From the NCBI RefSeq assembly GCF_000153805.1, contig NZ_DS022298.1, positions 8,616-72,615 on the forward strand: a stretch of 64,000 bases of DNA, in the 5' to 3' direction. Position 1 is the stretch's first letter, and each line of letters begins with the position of its first letter. A program made the position numbers and the translations under genes. Under the pieces are notes generated by a model. That model did not search any database, had not been told where the DNA came from, and worked only from the letters and a program-made list of their open reading frames with translations. The stretch comes from Synechococcus sp. BL107 (GTDB taxonomy: Bacteria; Cyanobacteriota; Cyanobacteriia; PCC-6307; Cyanobiaceae). Positions 9,147 to 17,736 of this stretch are shown here, in pieces.

Positions 9147-9837
9147 GCTCGAGTGAGTCGCGCCATTGGAAAAGGGCCTGCAACTTTGGGTGGTCGCTCA
9201 AGCCAGGTACACCTTTTCCCGCCAAAGCAGCACCCGCAGACGATGGAAAGTTCAACAACGAGAGTTGAGCGGCTACAGATAAGTCGGCCATCGACATGGC
9301 ATCTCCCACCAGCCAAGGACTTTGTTGAACTGAGGCAGACAACTTCTCGAGGCTGGTGAGCAAATCCGCACGATCGTTCTGATTCACCAACTCAGTCACG
9401 CTGCCAACCCAGCCACCGGGGATCGCACCCATCACCGTGCGCACCGGATCAGGGAGATCATCGGGGAGTAGTGCAACACGCAGCGATGGATCCATGGCCG
9501 CCGCCTGAACGAGGGCAGAGCGTCCAGCTGCGGCCAATGTTGTATCGGCCCAATCCTCAATCAGTTGCACCTGAGCCGCCTCACGCACATCGTCAGGAAT
9601 CAGTGCAGGACTGGGTTCTCGTTGTTCGAGGTGTCGAGCAATCGCTGACGAATCGGCCACCACAACGTCACCATCCACCAGGACAGGAACCTGGCGCTGG
9701 CCAGATATTCGAAAGACAGCGACCTGGCCAATCCCCGGTGTGACTTCAACGGTGCGGTAGCTGAGGCCTTTGGCCTGTAGCACCATTCGAACCTTCAGGC
9801 AGAAAGCGGAATGGCGAAATTGATGCAGTTCCATCAT
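9112..9837 (-). CDS. Glutathione S-transferase family protein
   Basis: About 241 aa. The N-terminal thioredoxin-fold domain reads MELHQFRHSAFCLKVRMVLQ, with a Cys/Ser-type active site near HSAFCLK, a QVPVLVDGDVVVADSSAIARHL glutathione-binding segment (cis-Pro and the Ser pair), and then an all-helical C-terminal domain. It probably conjugates glutathione to an electrophile or acts as a thiol-handling enzyme; the substrate is unknown. Two Met codons at 9837 and 9834 are the likely starts; an upstream ATG at 9852 adds five residues. It is convergent with the DUF6816-type gene. Confidence 0.85.
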   Translation of the reverse strand: MMELHQFRHSAFCLKVRMVLQAKGLSYRTVEVTPGIGQVAVFRISGQRQVPVLVDGDVVVADSSAIARHLEQREPSPALIPDDVREAAQVQLIEDWADTTLAAAGRSALVQAAAMDPSLRVALLPDDLPDPVRTVMGAIPGGWVGSVTELVNQNDRADLLTSLEKLSASVQQSPWLVGDAMSMADLSVAAQLSLLNFPSSAGAALAGKGVPGLSDHPKLQALFQWRDSLELKLMERTLEEV

Positions 9838-9896
9838 CACCGAAGGTCCCATGAGGCCGGCAGAGTAGCTATTAGAAACCAGAGCTCGCCAGCACC

Positions 9897-10103
9897 ATGC
9901 GGGAGTTTTTCCTCAACGTCACCCGTTATCCGCGTTATTTAGTGACCTTCACGCTCGGGGTGATGAACTCCGTGGCTGAACCCCTCGCCCAGCGACGCAG
10001 CAATCCGGTGACGGCGGTAGCCATGATCGGAGCCCTCATCAGCGGTTTCATCAGCCTCTCGTTGGTGCTCCGTGCGATGGTGAATGGAGTACCGATGGCG
10101 TAA
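9897..10103 (+). CDS. ycf33: Ycf33 / DUF751 family small membrane protein
   Basis: 68 aa with two hydrophobic segments (about 15-25 and 42-62) separated by AQRRSNPVT. The pattern [19 protein letters not shown] is typical of the DUF751/Ycf33 family found in cyanobacteria and some plastid genomes; function unknown. The stop TAA shares its last A with the rbfA start ATG, so the two are translationally coupled. Confidence 0.85.
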   Translation: MREFFLNVTRYPRYLVTFTLGVMNSVAEPLAQRRSNPVTAVAMIGALISGFISLSLVLRAMVNGVPMA

Positions 10104-10507
10104 TGGCTCAGGGGCGTCGGGTAGAGCGGGTCGCAGCCCTGATCCGCAAAGAAACCAGCGAACTATTGATCAATGGCATCCGCGACGAACGGGTGCACAA
10201 AGGAATGGTGAGCATCACCTCCGTGGAAGTGGCTGGGGATCTTCAACACTGCAAGATTTTTGTGAGCATTTTTGGTGAACCCAACGACCAAAATGAAGTC
10301 ATGGAGGGGCTTGAAGCCGCGAGCGGTTATTTGAGGGGTGAACTTGGGCGTCGTCTCCAGATGCGTCGGGCACCGGAGGTGAAATTTCAATTGGATCGCG
10401 GCCTCGAAAAGGGAACATCCGTGCTTGGGCTCCTTAACCAACTCGAAGATCAACGCCAAGAACGCGGTGAAATCCCCCTGGGAAGCGATGAGCTACAGCC
10501 CGACTGA
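10103..10507 (+). CDS. rbfA: Ribosome-binding factor A
   Basis: 134-aa KH-like protein that assists late 16S rRNA maturation in the 30S subunit. The N-terminus [18 protein letters not shown], the central [22 protein letters not shown] and [16 protein letters not shown] are all RbfA hallmarks. It is coupled to ycf33 upstream (1-bp overlap), and its last 20 bp overlap the start of the GH3 gene, forming a three-gene run. Confidence 0.95.
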   Translation: MAQGRRVERVAALIRKETSELLINGIRDERVHKGMVSITSVEVAGDLQHCKIFVSIFGEPNDQNEVMEGLEAASGYLRGELGRRLQMRRAPEVKFQLDRGLEKGTSVLGLLNQLEDQRQERGEIPLGSDELQPD

Positions 10508-12104
10508 TCGATTGGGGCAACAGGTTGCCGAGCTGATCGTGGTTCGAGCCAGTGGCCACCTCTGCGACCAACAACGTCGCTACCCACGCTGGGAACTCAA
10601 CAACGCCAACCTGGCACGTCTCCTGCATCAGGGCGTCGGGGGGGTGATCCTCCTGGGGGGAAGCGCTGTGGAATTACAGCAGCGCACTGAGATGTTGCGG
10701 CGATGGAGTGATCAACCTCTTTTGCTTTGTGCCGACGTTGAAGAGGGCGTTGGCCAACGCTTTGAAGGCGCAAGCTGGCTCGTCCCACCGTTAGCCCTCG
10801 GCTTGTTGTTTAAGGGCGAGCCTCAGCGAGCCTTGGACTTGGCTGAGCGTTACGGCCGTTGCACTGGAAACCAAGCGCGTCGCTGCGGACTGAACTGGGT
10901 GCTTGGACCTGTTTGCGACGTCAACAACAACCCCGCCAACCCGGTGATCAATGTGCGGGCTTGGGGTGAAGATGCCGCCACAGCAGGTGCCCTTGCTGCT
11001 GCATTCCAAAGGGGACTCAGCCGAGCTGGTGTGCTGGGCTGTGCCAAGCACTTTCCAGGCCACGGAGACACCAGCAGCGACTCCCACTTGGACTTACCCG
11101 TCCTTCCCCATAACCGGGAGCGCTTGGCCGAAATTGAACTCCCACCCTTTCAGGAGGTGATCGCCGCCGGAGTGGACAGCGTCATGACAGCGCATCTACT
11201 GCTTCCCGAATTAGATCAAGACCATCCCGCAACGCTCTCAAAGACAGTGCTCACCAACCTGTTGCGGAACGACTTGTGCTTTGACGGCTTGGTGGTGACG
11301 GACGCCCTGGTGATGGAAGCGATCACCAAGCGCTATGGCTCTGCAGAGGCGGCGGTGTTGGCCTTTGAGGCCGGAGCTGATCTGATCTTGATGCCCGCCG
11401 ATGCCGATGCGGCGATCCAGGGTTTATGTGAGGCCTTTCGCAGCGGCCGGCTACCCAAGCAGCGACTCGAGGACTCACGAGAGCGGCGCCATCAGGCGCT
11501 GAGGCGAAGCCAACGGCACCATCCAAACGACTCATCACAGGACACCCCAATCCCATCAGAGTCCGAGCGACAACTGGAACAGGAGCTCGTCACTGCCTGT
11601 CTTCATCTGCAACCCGGCACCGGCATCAACAGCAGCCAAGGCATCAATCTGATTCGGGTGGATGGCATCGTTCCTTGCCCAGTTCTCACTGGAACAGCGC
11701 CCGCGCTTCGCCTACCCGAAGCTGAAGGATTCAAGAGCCTGGTGATCCACAGCCAAGGCCTCTCCCCTTGGTAACCAGAACCGGATTACCCCCTTGCCTT
11801 GGATCGACTTGGGGAGGGTCCGGTGCTGCTGCAACTATTTATCCGTGGCAATCCTTTTCGCGGCTCGCAAGACAGCATCGAACCTTGGTTGGCTGCAGTG
11901 CAGCAGCTCCAAAAGCTCGATCGGCTGGCCGGTCTTGTCGTCTACGGCAGCCCCTACGTGTGGGAGCAGTTGAGAATCGTCCTGAAGCCCGACATCCCTG
12001 CTGCCTACAGCCCAGGACAAATGCCGGAAGCACAACGACAAGTGCTGAAGAGTCTGCTGAACCGCTCACACAGCGCAATGGGTAACGCTGATTTCACCGA
12101 CTAG
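10488..12104 (+). pseudogene. GH3 beta-N-acetylhexosaminidase (NagZ-like) interrupted by an in-frame TAA
   Basis: Family 3 glycoside hydrolase, about 538 codons from the ATG at 10488. The NagZ signature KHFPGHGDTSSDSHLDLP lies near residue 190 and the catalytic Asp in VVTDALVMEAI is D272. NagZ removes N-acetylglucosamine from muropeptides during wall recycling. Codon 429 is TAA (11772-11774), but the same frame continues as PEPDYPLALDRLGEGPVLLQ and on to the stop at 12104 in coding-quality sequence. A single C-to-T change (CAA to TAA) would explain it. The catalytic domain is complete before the stop; the lost part is the C-terminal accessory region. Real nonsense mutation or sequencing error cannot be separated here. 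Confidence 0.85.
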
Positions 12105-12140
12105 GCGCTTTAACCTCGGCCGATCCAGCGGCCCCAACTG

Positions 12141-13343
12141 ATGCTCAGCCTTTCCATGATCGTGCGCAACGAAGAGGCACGACTGGCAAAATGCTTAGCC
12201 TCCGTAGAGGGGTTCGCCGATGAAATCGTCGTGGTGGACACCGGTTCCATTGACGGCACCGTGGCAATCGCCGAACAAGCCGGGGCCCGCATCGATCAGA
12301 TGGAGTGGCCTGGGGATTTTGCCCCTGCCCGAAACCATGCTCTGAAATTCCTCACGGGCGATTGGGTGCTGGTGCTGGATGCAGATGAACAACTTCGGCC
12401 TGAGGTGATTCCGTCTTTAAAAGCCCTGATGGCCCAGCCCGATGTGCTGGTGATCAACCTGCTTCGCTATGAGATCGGGGCGGCCATGGCTCCCTATTCC
12501 AGCGTCAGTCGGTTGTTTCGACGTCATCCCAGCATCCAGTGGAGTCGCCCTTATCACTCGATGATCGATGAGAGCGTTCAGGCGCTGATTTCGTCTGAGC
12601 CTCAGTGGCGTATCGCGAATTGCAGCGAACCAGCCATCCTTCATGACGGTTACAGGCCCGAACTTCTCGCTGGCTCCGACAAAGCCGATCGGCTGCGTGA
12701 GGCCATGGAGGACGACCTCAAACGACACCCTGGCGATCCCTACGCAAGCGCCAAACTCGGTGGACTCTTGATCAGCGAAGGCCGCGCGTCCGAGGCCATT
12801 CCGCTCTTGCGACAAGGCCTTGAAAATGCAACCGCCCAGAGCAGCGAACGTTATGAATTACTCCTTCATCTCGGTTTAGCGCTCAGCGAATCCGATCCAG
12901 ACGAAGCCGTGGCCTTCTATCGCCAAGCCCTGGACATCCCGCTCGACACCCGCATCACCCTTGGTGCTCGCCTCAACCTGGCAGCGCGATTAATGGAACA
13001 GAACCAACTCGATGAGGCGATCCAGCTCACGCAAACCGCCACGCAACGGGCTCCGGAAGTGGCCTTGGGTTGGTACAACCTCGGCTTGATGCTCCGCAAA
13101 AAAGGAGAGATCGCCGCGGCCCTCGAGTCCTATGGCCGTTCCCTTGCCTTGGATCCCAACAATGCTGCTTGTCATCAAAACCATGCCGTAGCCAGGTTGC
13201 TCGGCGGGGATATCGAAGCCGCCCGCAACGGGTTTCGGACAGCGATTGAACTGTTGGCGGCCCAAGGTCGTACCGATGAGGCCCGCCAACTGCGCGACAA
13301 CGTTCAAGGAATCGTGAAACTTGATACGGAGCTGGTGACGTGA
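12141..13343 (+). CDS. GT2 glycosyltransferase with C-terminal TPR repeats
   Basis: 400 aa. Residues 1 to about 200 form a GT-A domain of family 2: LSLSMIVRNEEARLAKCL, then VDTGSIDGT, WPGDFAPARNHAL and the metal-binding LDADEQL. Residues about 205-390 are tetratricopeptide repeats (for example GWYNLGLMLRKKGEIAAALE and AACHQNHAVARLLGGDIEAA). It is probably cytoplasmic and transfers a sugar in surface glycan synthesis; donor and acceptor are unknown. Its stop overlaps the GTG start of hemD (GTGA). Confidence 0.9.
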   Translation: MLSLSMIVRNEEARLAKCLASVEGFADEIVVVDTGSIDGTVAIAEQAGARIDQMEWPGDFAPARNHALKFLTGDWVLVLDADEQLRPEVIPSLKALMAQPDVLVINLLRYEIGAAMAPYSSVSRLFRRHPSIQWSRPYHSMIDESVQALISSEPQWRIANCSEPAILHDGYRPELLAGSDKADRLREAMEDDLKRHPGDPYASAKLGGLLISEGRASEAIPLLRQGLENATAQSSERYELLLHLGLALSESDPDEAVAFYRQALDIPLDTRITLGARLNLAARLMEQNQLDEAIQLTQTATQRAPEVALGWYNLGLMLRKKGEIAAALESYGRSLALDPNNAACHQNHAVARLLGGDIEAARNGFRTAIELLAAQGRTDEARQLRDNVQGIVKLDTELVT

Positions 13344-14158
13344 GCCTCCCCGCCTCAAGATCGGACCAGCCACTACAACATCGCACCGTGGTCGTCACCC
13401 GCGCGGCTGAGCAGCAGGGAGAAGCCAGAGAACTCTTGGAGGCAAAGGGTGCGAACGTTCTGGACCTACCAGCTTTGGTGATTGTTCCGCCAGATCACTG
13501 GGGACCACTGGACGATGCATTGGCTGACCTCGACAACTTCCATTGGCTGGTGTTTTCCAGTGCCAATGGTGTTTTGGCCGTTGAACAACGACTTCAACGA
13601 CAGCAGCGCAGCCTCTGCCGGCTACCGAGAAGCCTAAAAATTGCAGCCGTTGGACGCAAAACAGCAAGACTTCTCGAGGAGCTGGGAGCCCCTGCCGATT
13701 TCGTTCCTCCCAGCTTTGTTGCTGAGAGTTTGATTGATCATTTCCCGGTATCCGGCTGGGGGTTAACCATGCTTCTGCCCAGGGTTCAGCACGGTGGCAG
13801 AACGGTCTTGGCAGATGCCTTCGGTGAAGCGGGGGTGCGCGTCGTGGAGGTTGCTGCCTACGACTCCCGCTGCCCAGACCACATTGCGGAACCAGCCGCC
13901 ACGGCCCTAGCCGATGGTGCCGTGGATGTGATCGCCTTCACCAGTGGTAAGACCGCAACGCATACCGCCCAGCTCATGGAGAGACGCTTCGGAAGCGAAT
14001 GGGAACAACATTTTAACGGAGTGGCCGTGGTGTCGATCGGTCCTCAAACCAGCCGCTGCTGCCGTGAGCACTTCGGCCGAGTGGATGCAGAAGCCGACCC
14101 GCACGACCTAGAAGGATTGGTGGAGGCCTGCGCTCAAGCGATACAGAGCAAATCCTGA
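13340..14158 (+). CDS. hemD: Uroporphyrinogen-III synthase
   Basis: 272 aa, GTG start overlapping the stop of the GT2 gene. The enzyme closes and inverts ring D of hydroxymethylbilane to give uroporphyrinogen III, the branch point of haem, chlorophyll, bilin and cobalamin synthesis. Visible features are the N-terminal RTVVVTRAAEQQGEARELL, WLVFSSANGV, KIAAVGRKTA and, in the second half, VDVIAFTSGKTATH and VVSIGPQTSR, all conserved in HemD. It is convergent with a lipoprotein gene (25-bp overlap). Confidence 0.93.
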   Translation: MSLPASRSDQPLQHRTVVVTRAAEQQGEARELLEAKGANVLDLPALVIVPPDHWGPLDDALADLDNFHWLVFSSANGVLAVEQRLQRQQRSLCRLPRSLKIAAVGRKTARLLEELGAPADFVPPSFVAESLIDHFPVSGWGLTMLLPRVQHGGRTVLADAFGEAGVRVVEVAAYDSRCPDHIAEPAATALADGAVDVIAFTSGKTATHTAQLMERRFGSEWEQHFNGVAVVSIGPQTSRCCREHFGRVDAEADPHDLEGLVEACAQAIQSKS

Positions 14159-14634
14159 GCTTTGCCATTTTCAGCCAGCTGAACACACCCTTTTTGACCA
14201 TCAATGTTCAACACCGACCAACCCTCAGGCAAGACGAGGGGGTGATCCTGAGAACAACGCCCGCGGGGGCCAACACAAATCTCACCACGACTGGTCCCGA
14301 AGGAGAACAACGCCCGCGTTTGGGAGCCAACGGTGAGGACACCCAATAAACGGGAACCACCCGCGGCAGGTTGATCGGCAGCGGTTGCAACCGGTAGGGG
14401 ACTAAAAGGATCAGCACGGCCAGATGGGACCGCACCCTGAACTTGCTGAGCTGTCGGCAGTGGCTTTAAACCGGTCGCCCCGGGAATCGATGACGGCGGC
14501 GTTGATGGTGGGCTGCTCTGCTGGGACTGCGGAGCCAATGCTGGAGCGTCTTGTTCAGCAAAGGGGGCAATGGACGACTGGTCTCCACAGGACGAGAGGC
14601 CGAGGGCGAGCAACAGCCATCCAAGGGAATGCAC
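14134..14634 (-). CDS. Putative lipoprotein, unknown function
   Basis: 166 aa from a GTG at 14634. The N-terminus HSLGWLLLALGLSSCGDQS is a lipoprotein signal with lipobox LSSC, so the Cys is probably lipidated. A Pro/Ser/Gln-rich linker follows, then a globular tail from about residue 85 with SRLLGVLTVGSQTRALFSFG and PLVLPEGWSVLNIDGQKGCV. I do not recognise the family. A start at 14682 would overlap the upstream cistron and place the lipobox unusually far in. It is third in the crtQ operon, 10 bp after the SRPBCC gene. Confidence 0.7.
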   Translation of the reverse strand: MHSLGWLLLALGLSSCGDQSSIAPFAEQDAPALAPQSQQSSPPSTPPSSIPGATGLKPLPTAQQVQGAVPSGRADPFSPLPVATAADQPAAGGSRLLGVLTVGSQTRALFSFGTSRGEICVGPRGRCSQDHPLVLPEGWSVLNIDGQKGCVQLAENGKAQDLLCIA

Positions 14635-14644
14635 CAGGCGTGCA

Positions 14645-15085
14645 TTAGTCGACGACTTCCACCAAATCACGGAAACGGTCAAGATTCGCCTGAAGCTCCT
14701 TCGTCACAATCCCACCCAAGATGCTTGGGTCCATCAACGGTGCCAAGACCCTGGGGAGTTCGTAACTCACGCTCAGCTTCACCACGGTGCAGTCCTGCGT
14801 CTGGGGGTAAAAGCGCACAGCACCCTTGGTAGGCAGCCCACCGACGGATGCCCAGTGCAGTTGTTGCTCTTCTACCCGCTGGGTAATCCGCGCTTTCCAG
14901 GTGAAACGAAAACCCTGGGCCGCCAAAATCCAATCAGTGAGATCGGGATCATCTTTTTGGGTTTTCACCGATTCGATCCAGCGCATCCACTTCGGCATCG
15001 CCTCAAGGTCGCTCCACACCGCCCAAACCTTCTCTGCAGAAGCCTGGACTTCCGTTGTGACCGTATTTTCTAGCCAGCGTCCCAT
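14645..15085 (-). CDS. SRPBCC (START/cyclase-like) family protein
   Basis: 146 aa with a single START-like hydrophobic-pocket domain: an N-terminal strand with VQASAEKVWAVWSDLEAMP, a WMRWIESVK segment and a long C-terminal helix. Members bind lipids or hydrophobic small molecules. Here the gene starts immediately after the crtQ stop (TAG then ATG, no spacer), which suggests a link to carotenoid or membrane lipid handling; that link is inference. Confidence 0.85.
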   Translation of the reverse strand: MGRWLENTVTTEVQASAEKVWAVWSDLEAMPKWMRWIESVKTQKDDPDLTDWILAAQGFRFTWKARITQRVEEQQLHWASVGGLPTKGAVRFYPQTQDCTVVKLSVSYELPRVLAPLMDPSILGGIVTKELQANLDRFRDLVEVVD

Positions 15086-16552
15086 CTAGGCCACCGCTGC
15101 GTTGGTCGCCAACCTGACCGGCTGATCGAGAATGGCAGCGGCCGCCAAATGGCCACTCATCGTGGCCCCTTCCATGGAGTCGATGTAGTCCTGCTTGGTG
15201 TAACTGCCAGCCAAAAAGAAATTACCAATGGGGGTGCGCTGATCGGGGCGATAGGGCTCCATACCAGGAGCCTCGCGATACAACGATTGAGCCAGTTTCA
15301 CAACATTGCTCCAGGTGAGCTTCAGGTTGTGAGCGGAGGGAAAAAGAGCGCGCACCTGGCGATCTGTATGGGCAACAATTTCATCCACCGACTTGGGGAT
15401 CCAAGGATCACCTGGTGTGAGCACACATTGCAAAAGCGATCCCTCCCCCTCTTTGCGGTAATCCTCGGGACTAGCGAGAGCGAGATCAGCAAAACAGCTG
15501 AAATCCGCATCAGCCGTGTAGAGCAAGTTGTTTAACCCGGTGGGGTTGTTGAGATCTCGACGCTGGCTCTCATGCTCTTCATTGAGTTCCGTCACCCACC
15601 CGTCGTAACGCAGCTGCACCGTGGCCACTGGTACGGCTTCAAGCTGGTGAATTGCCTCGAATTGAGGGAATTTGCGCCAAGCCTCGGGCAATAGTTTCTG
15701 GATGCCCGGAACGTCACATGCGGCCAAATAAATATCAGCTTCAACCTTAGTTTCACCCTCCGGTGTTCCCAACAAAAGACCTGTCACGACTGGATTTTCA
15801 CCGTCCGAAAACTGAACATCTTTCACCCGATGGCGCAAATGCAATTTGGCGCCACGGGCCTGGATGTAGTCGAGGATTGGACCCGTAAGCCAGCGATGGG
15901 GTGACCCCTTAAGCAAATTCAACTTCGATGCTTCGGTTTTCGAAGCAAACATCATGAAAATCGTGAGCATGCAGCGGGCCGAAATCGCCTCGCAATCGAT
16001 GAATCCCAGCGCATACGCAATTGGATTCCACATCCGTCGAATGCTCTCAGGACTCCCGCCATGGCCCACAAACCAATCCTGGAAGCTGACTGAATCCAAG
16101 GCGCGAATCGTACGCATCGCACCCTCGTAGTCCACCAACCCACGCACGATTGGGCTGGTACCTAGCGCTAGGGCGTTGCGCAGCTTGTCGATCCAACTGA
16201 GCTGCGGCGTTGTGAAAAACGCCTTCAGACCATTGAACGGAGCACCAATCGGGAAGCGAAAATCAAGTTCACGTAAGTCACCGCCCTCATTCACGAACAA
16301 ATGGGTGTGGTCCTTCGGCAGGAGATTTTCGAAAGCCCCCACCTTCTTCATCAAGGCGAAGAGATTGGCGTAGTTGAAGAAGAAGACGTGGAGCCCCATC
16401 TCGATGTGGTTGCCATCGGGGTCTTCCCAACTGCCTACCTTGCCGCCCATAAAAGGACGTGCCTCGTAGAGGTTCACCTCATGGCCCGCATCGACAAGAT
16501 CTACTGCTGCGGTAAGGCCAGCGAGACCGGAACCGACAATCGCGACCCGCAC
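15086..16552 (-). CDS. crtQ: Zeta-carotene desaturase
   Basis: 488-aa FAD-dependent desaturase converting zeta-carotene through neurosporene to lycopene in the poly-cis plant-type pathway. It has a dinucleotide-binding start [19 protein letters not shown] with [17 protein letters not shown] and a C-terminal [19 protein letters not shown] flavin motif. ZDS is distinguished from phytoene desaturase by this C-terminal version and by the [16 protein letters not shown] region. It is the first gene of an operon with the SRPBCC and lipoprotein genes and divergent from an IscA/SufA-type gene. An inverted repeat sits in the shared upstream region. Confidence 0.95.
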   Translation of the reverse strand: MRVAIVGSGLAGLTAAVDLVDAGHEVNLYEARPFMGGKVGSWEDPDGNHIEMGLHVFFFNYANLFALMKKVGAFENLLPKDHTHLFVNEGGDLRELDFRFPIGAPFNGLKAFFTTPQLSWIDKLRNALALGTSPIVRGLVDYEGAMRTIRALDSVSFQDWFVGHGGSPESIRRMWNPIAYALGFIDCEAISARCMLTIFMMFASKTEASKLNLLKGSPHRWLTGPILDYIQARGAKLHLRHRVKDVQFSDGENPVVTGLLLGTPEGETKVEADIYLAACDVPGIQKLLPEAWRKFPQFEAIHQLEAVPVATVQLRYDGWVTELNEEHESQRRDLNNPTGLNNLLYTADADFSCFADLALASPEDYRKEGEGSLLQCVLTPGDPWIPKSVDEIVAHTDRQVRALFPSAHNLKLTWSNVVKLAQSLYREAPGMEPYRPDQRTPIGNFFLAGSYTKQDYIDSMEGATMSGHLAAAAILDQPVRLATNAAVA

Positions 16553-16574
16553 CTTGAGACGTTCAACTCAGTCG

Positions 16575-16600
16575 ACTCTATGTATGAACCTCCATAGAGT
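16575..16600. promoter_or_regulatory. Inverted repeat between crtQ and the IscA-type gene
   Basis: ACTCTATG (16575-16582) and CATAGAGT (16593-16600) are perfect inverted 8-mers separated by 10 bp. They are centred in the 70-bp gap between the two divergent start codons, almost equidistant from both. This is operator-like geometry; the binding protein is unknown. Confidence 0.45.
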
Positions 16601-16622
16601 GGGAGTCGAGCACGCGGCAACG

Positions 16623-17015
16623 ATGACCACCACACCCACCACGATGCCGGCCCATACCGCCAAAGACGGCAAGGGCATTTTGATTACAGAACCGGCAATG
16701 CAACAGCTAGCAAAGCTCTGCGGAGAGCAAGGCACCAATCAGGTTCTGCGCGTTGGTGTGCGCTCCGGTGGCTGCAGCGGCATGAGCTACACGATGGATT
16801 TCGTGCCTGCCTCCGACACCCTGGACGACGACGAGAGCTACGACTACGAATCATCCGATGGCCAAGGTTTCCGTGTGATCTGTGATCCAAAGAGCCTGCT
16901 TTACATCTACGGCATGCAGTTGGACTTCAGTACCGCACTGATTGGCGGTGGCTTCAACTTCACCAACCCCAACGCCACGCAAACCTGCGGCTGTGGAAGT
17001 TCGTTCGCTGTTTGA
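16623..17015 (+). CDS. Fe-S cluster assembly A-type carrier (IscA/SufA family)
   Basis: 130 aa from the ATG at 16623; an in-frame start at 16554 would swallow the divergent promoter and is not conserved-looking. The protein carries ILITEPAMQQLAKL, LRVGVRSGGCSGMSY (first Cys) and the C-terminal NATQTCGCGSSF with the CGC pair. These three cysteines bind iron or Fe-S clusters for transfer to apoproteins. The acidic insert DDDESYDYES is typical of cyanobacterial members. It is divergent from crtQ. Confidence 0.93.
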   Translation: MTTTPTTMPAHTAKDGKGILITEPAMQQLAKLCGEQGTNQVLRVGVRSGGCSGMSYTMDFVPASDTLDDDESYDYESSDGQGFRVICDPKSLLYIYGMQLDFSTALIGGGFNFTNPNATQTCGCGSSFAV

Positions 17016-17071
17016 TTGAAACGAGGAAGTCGCATGGGAATCTGAATAGATACAACGCCTCTTCACCGTCG

Positions 17072-17491
17072 ATGGAGACCTCCGCGGACAACCTGTTCGA
17101 TCAGGCCATGGCTCGTTATCAGGCGGGTGCAGCAGCGTCTGAGGTGCTGCCTGACTTTCTACAGATCACCGAAGCTTCACCAGGGCAATCAGCAGGTTGG
17201 ACCTGTTTGTCTTGGTTGCAATTGCTTTGTGACCAGCCGGAGGATGCCCTTCGCTCGGCTCGGCTCGCCGTGAAATTCAATGCTCAAGACCCTCAAGCAA
17301 GAATCAATCTCAGCCTGGCGCTACTCGAAACGAAGTCCAAGGGAGTCCGCGATCACATCCAGGTAGTTCAACAGGTAATCGCCTTTGCTCCGGAAGCTGC
17401 CGGCGACCTCAAAACTTCGATTAACGATGGCTTGCAACGGAAACCGGGATGGAAAGCGCTTGAAAAAGTCAAGGCTTGGCTCGATTTCTAA
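17072..17491 (+). CDS. Small TPR-like protein, unknown function
   Basis: 139 aa from the ATG at 17072; an earlier in-frame start at 17012 overlaps the IscA-type gene. Sequence such as GWTCLSWLQLLCDQPEDALRSARLAVKFNAQDPQARINLSLALLE has TPR-type helix spacing. There is no signal peptide. The family is seen in picocyanobacteria as a conserved hypothetical. No function can be assigned beyond probable protein interaction. Confidence 0.75.
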   Translation: METSADNLFDQAMARYQAGAAASEVLPDFLQITEASPGQSAGWTCLSWLQLLCDQPEDALRSARLAVKFNAQDPQARINLSLALLETKSKGVRDHIQVVQQVIAFAPEAAGDLKTSINDGLQRKPGWKALEKVKAWLDF

Positions 17492-17577
17492 ATCCAGTAC
17501 ATCCTTCCCAGGGATCAGATCGTTTTTGGATTCGAGGACCGTTCTGATTTGAATCCAGTCTTGGCAGAATGGTTGGG

Positions 17578-17736
17578 ATGTGGACGATCACCCGACTTCC
17601 TTCCGAGTCCAGCCGCCACGCCGCAAAAGAACGGGCCAATCAACGTCGCGACGAACACTTGGCCCGGGCGGCCCAACGACTCAAAATGACAAGGGAAGCC
17701 AATGGCATTCCTGATCCTTCCACCTGGATGTGGTGA
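17578..17736 (+). CDS. 52-aa conserved-type small protein
   Basis: ORF starting MWTITRLPSESSRHAAKERA and ending PDPSTWMWstop. It is highly charged, with a predicted central helix rich in Arg, Glu and Ala and a Trp-rich tail. Its TGA is followed at once by the ATG of the LpxB-like gene (no gap), an operon-like arrangement that argues it is translated. The function is unknown; it could also be an upstream leader ORF. Confidence 0.6.
   Translation: MWTITRLPSESSRHAAKERANQRRDEHLARAAQRLKMTREANGIPDPSTWMW

Noticed and set aside
11799-12104. Independent gene starting at TTG 11799
   Set aside because: It is in the same frame as the GH3 gene, continuous across the TAA, and has no ribosome-binding site; better read as the severed C-terminus.
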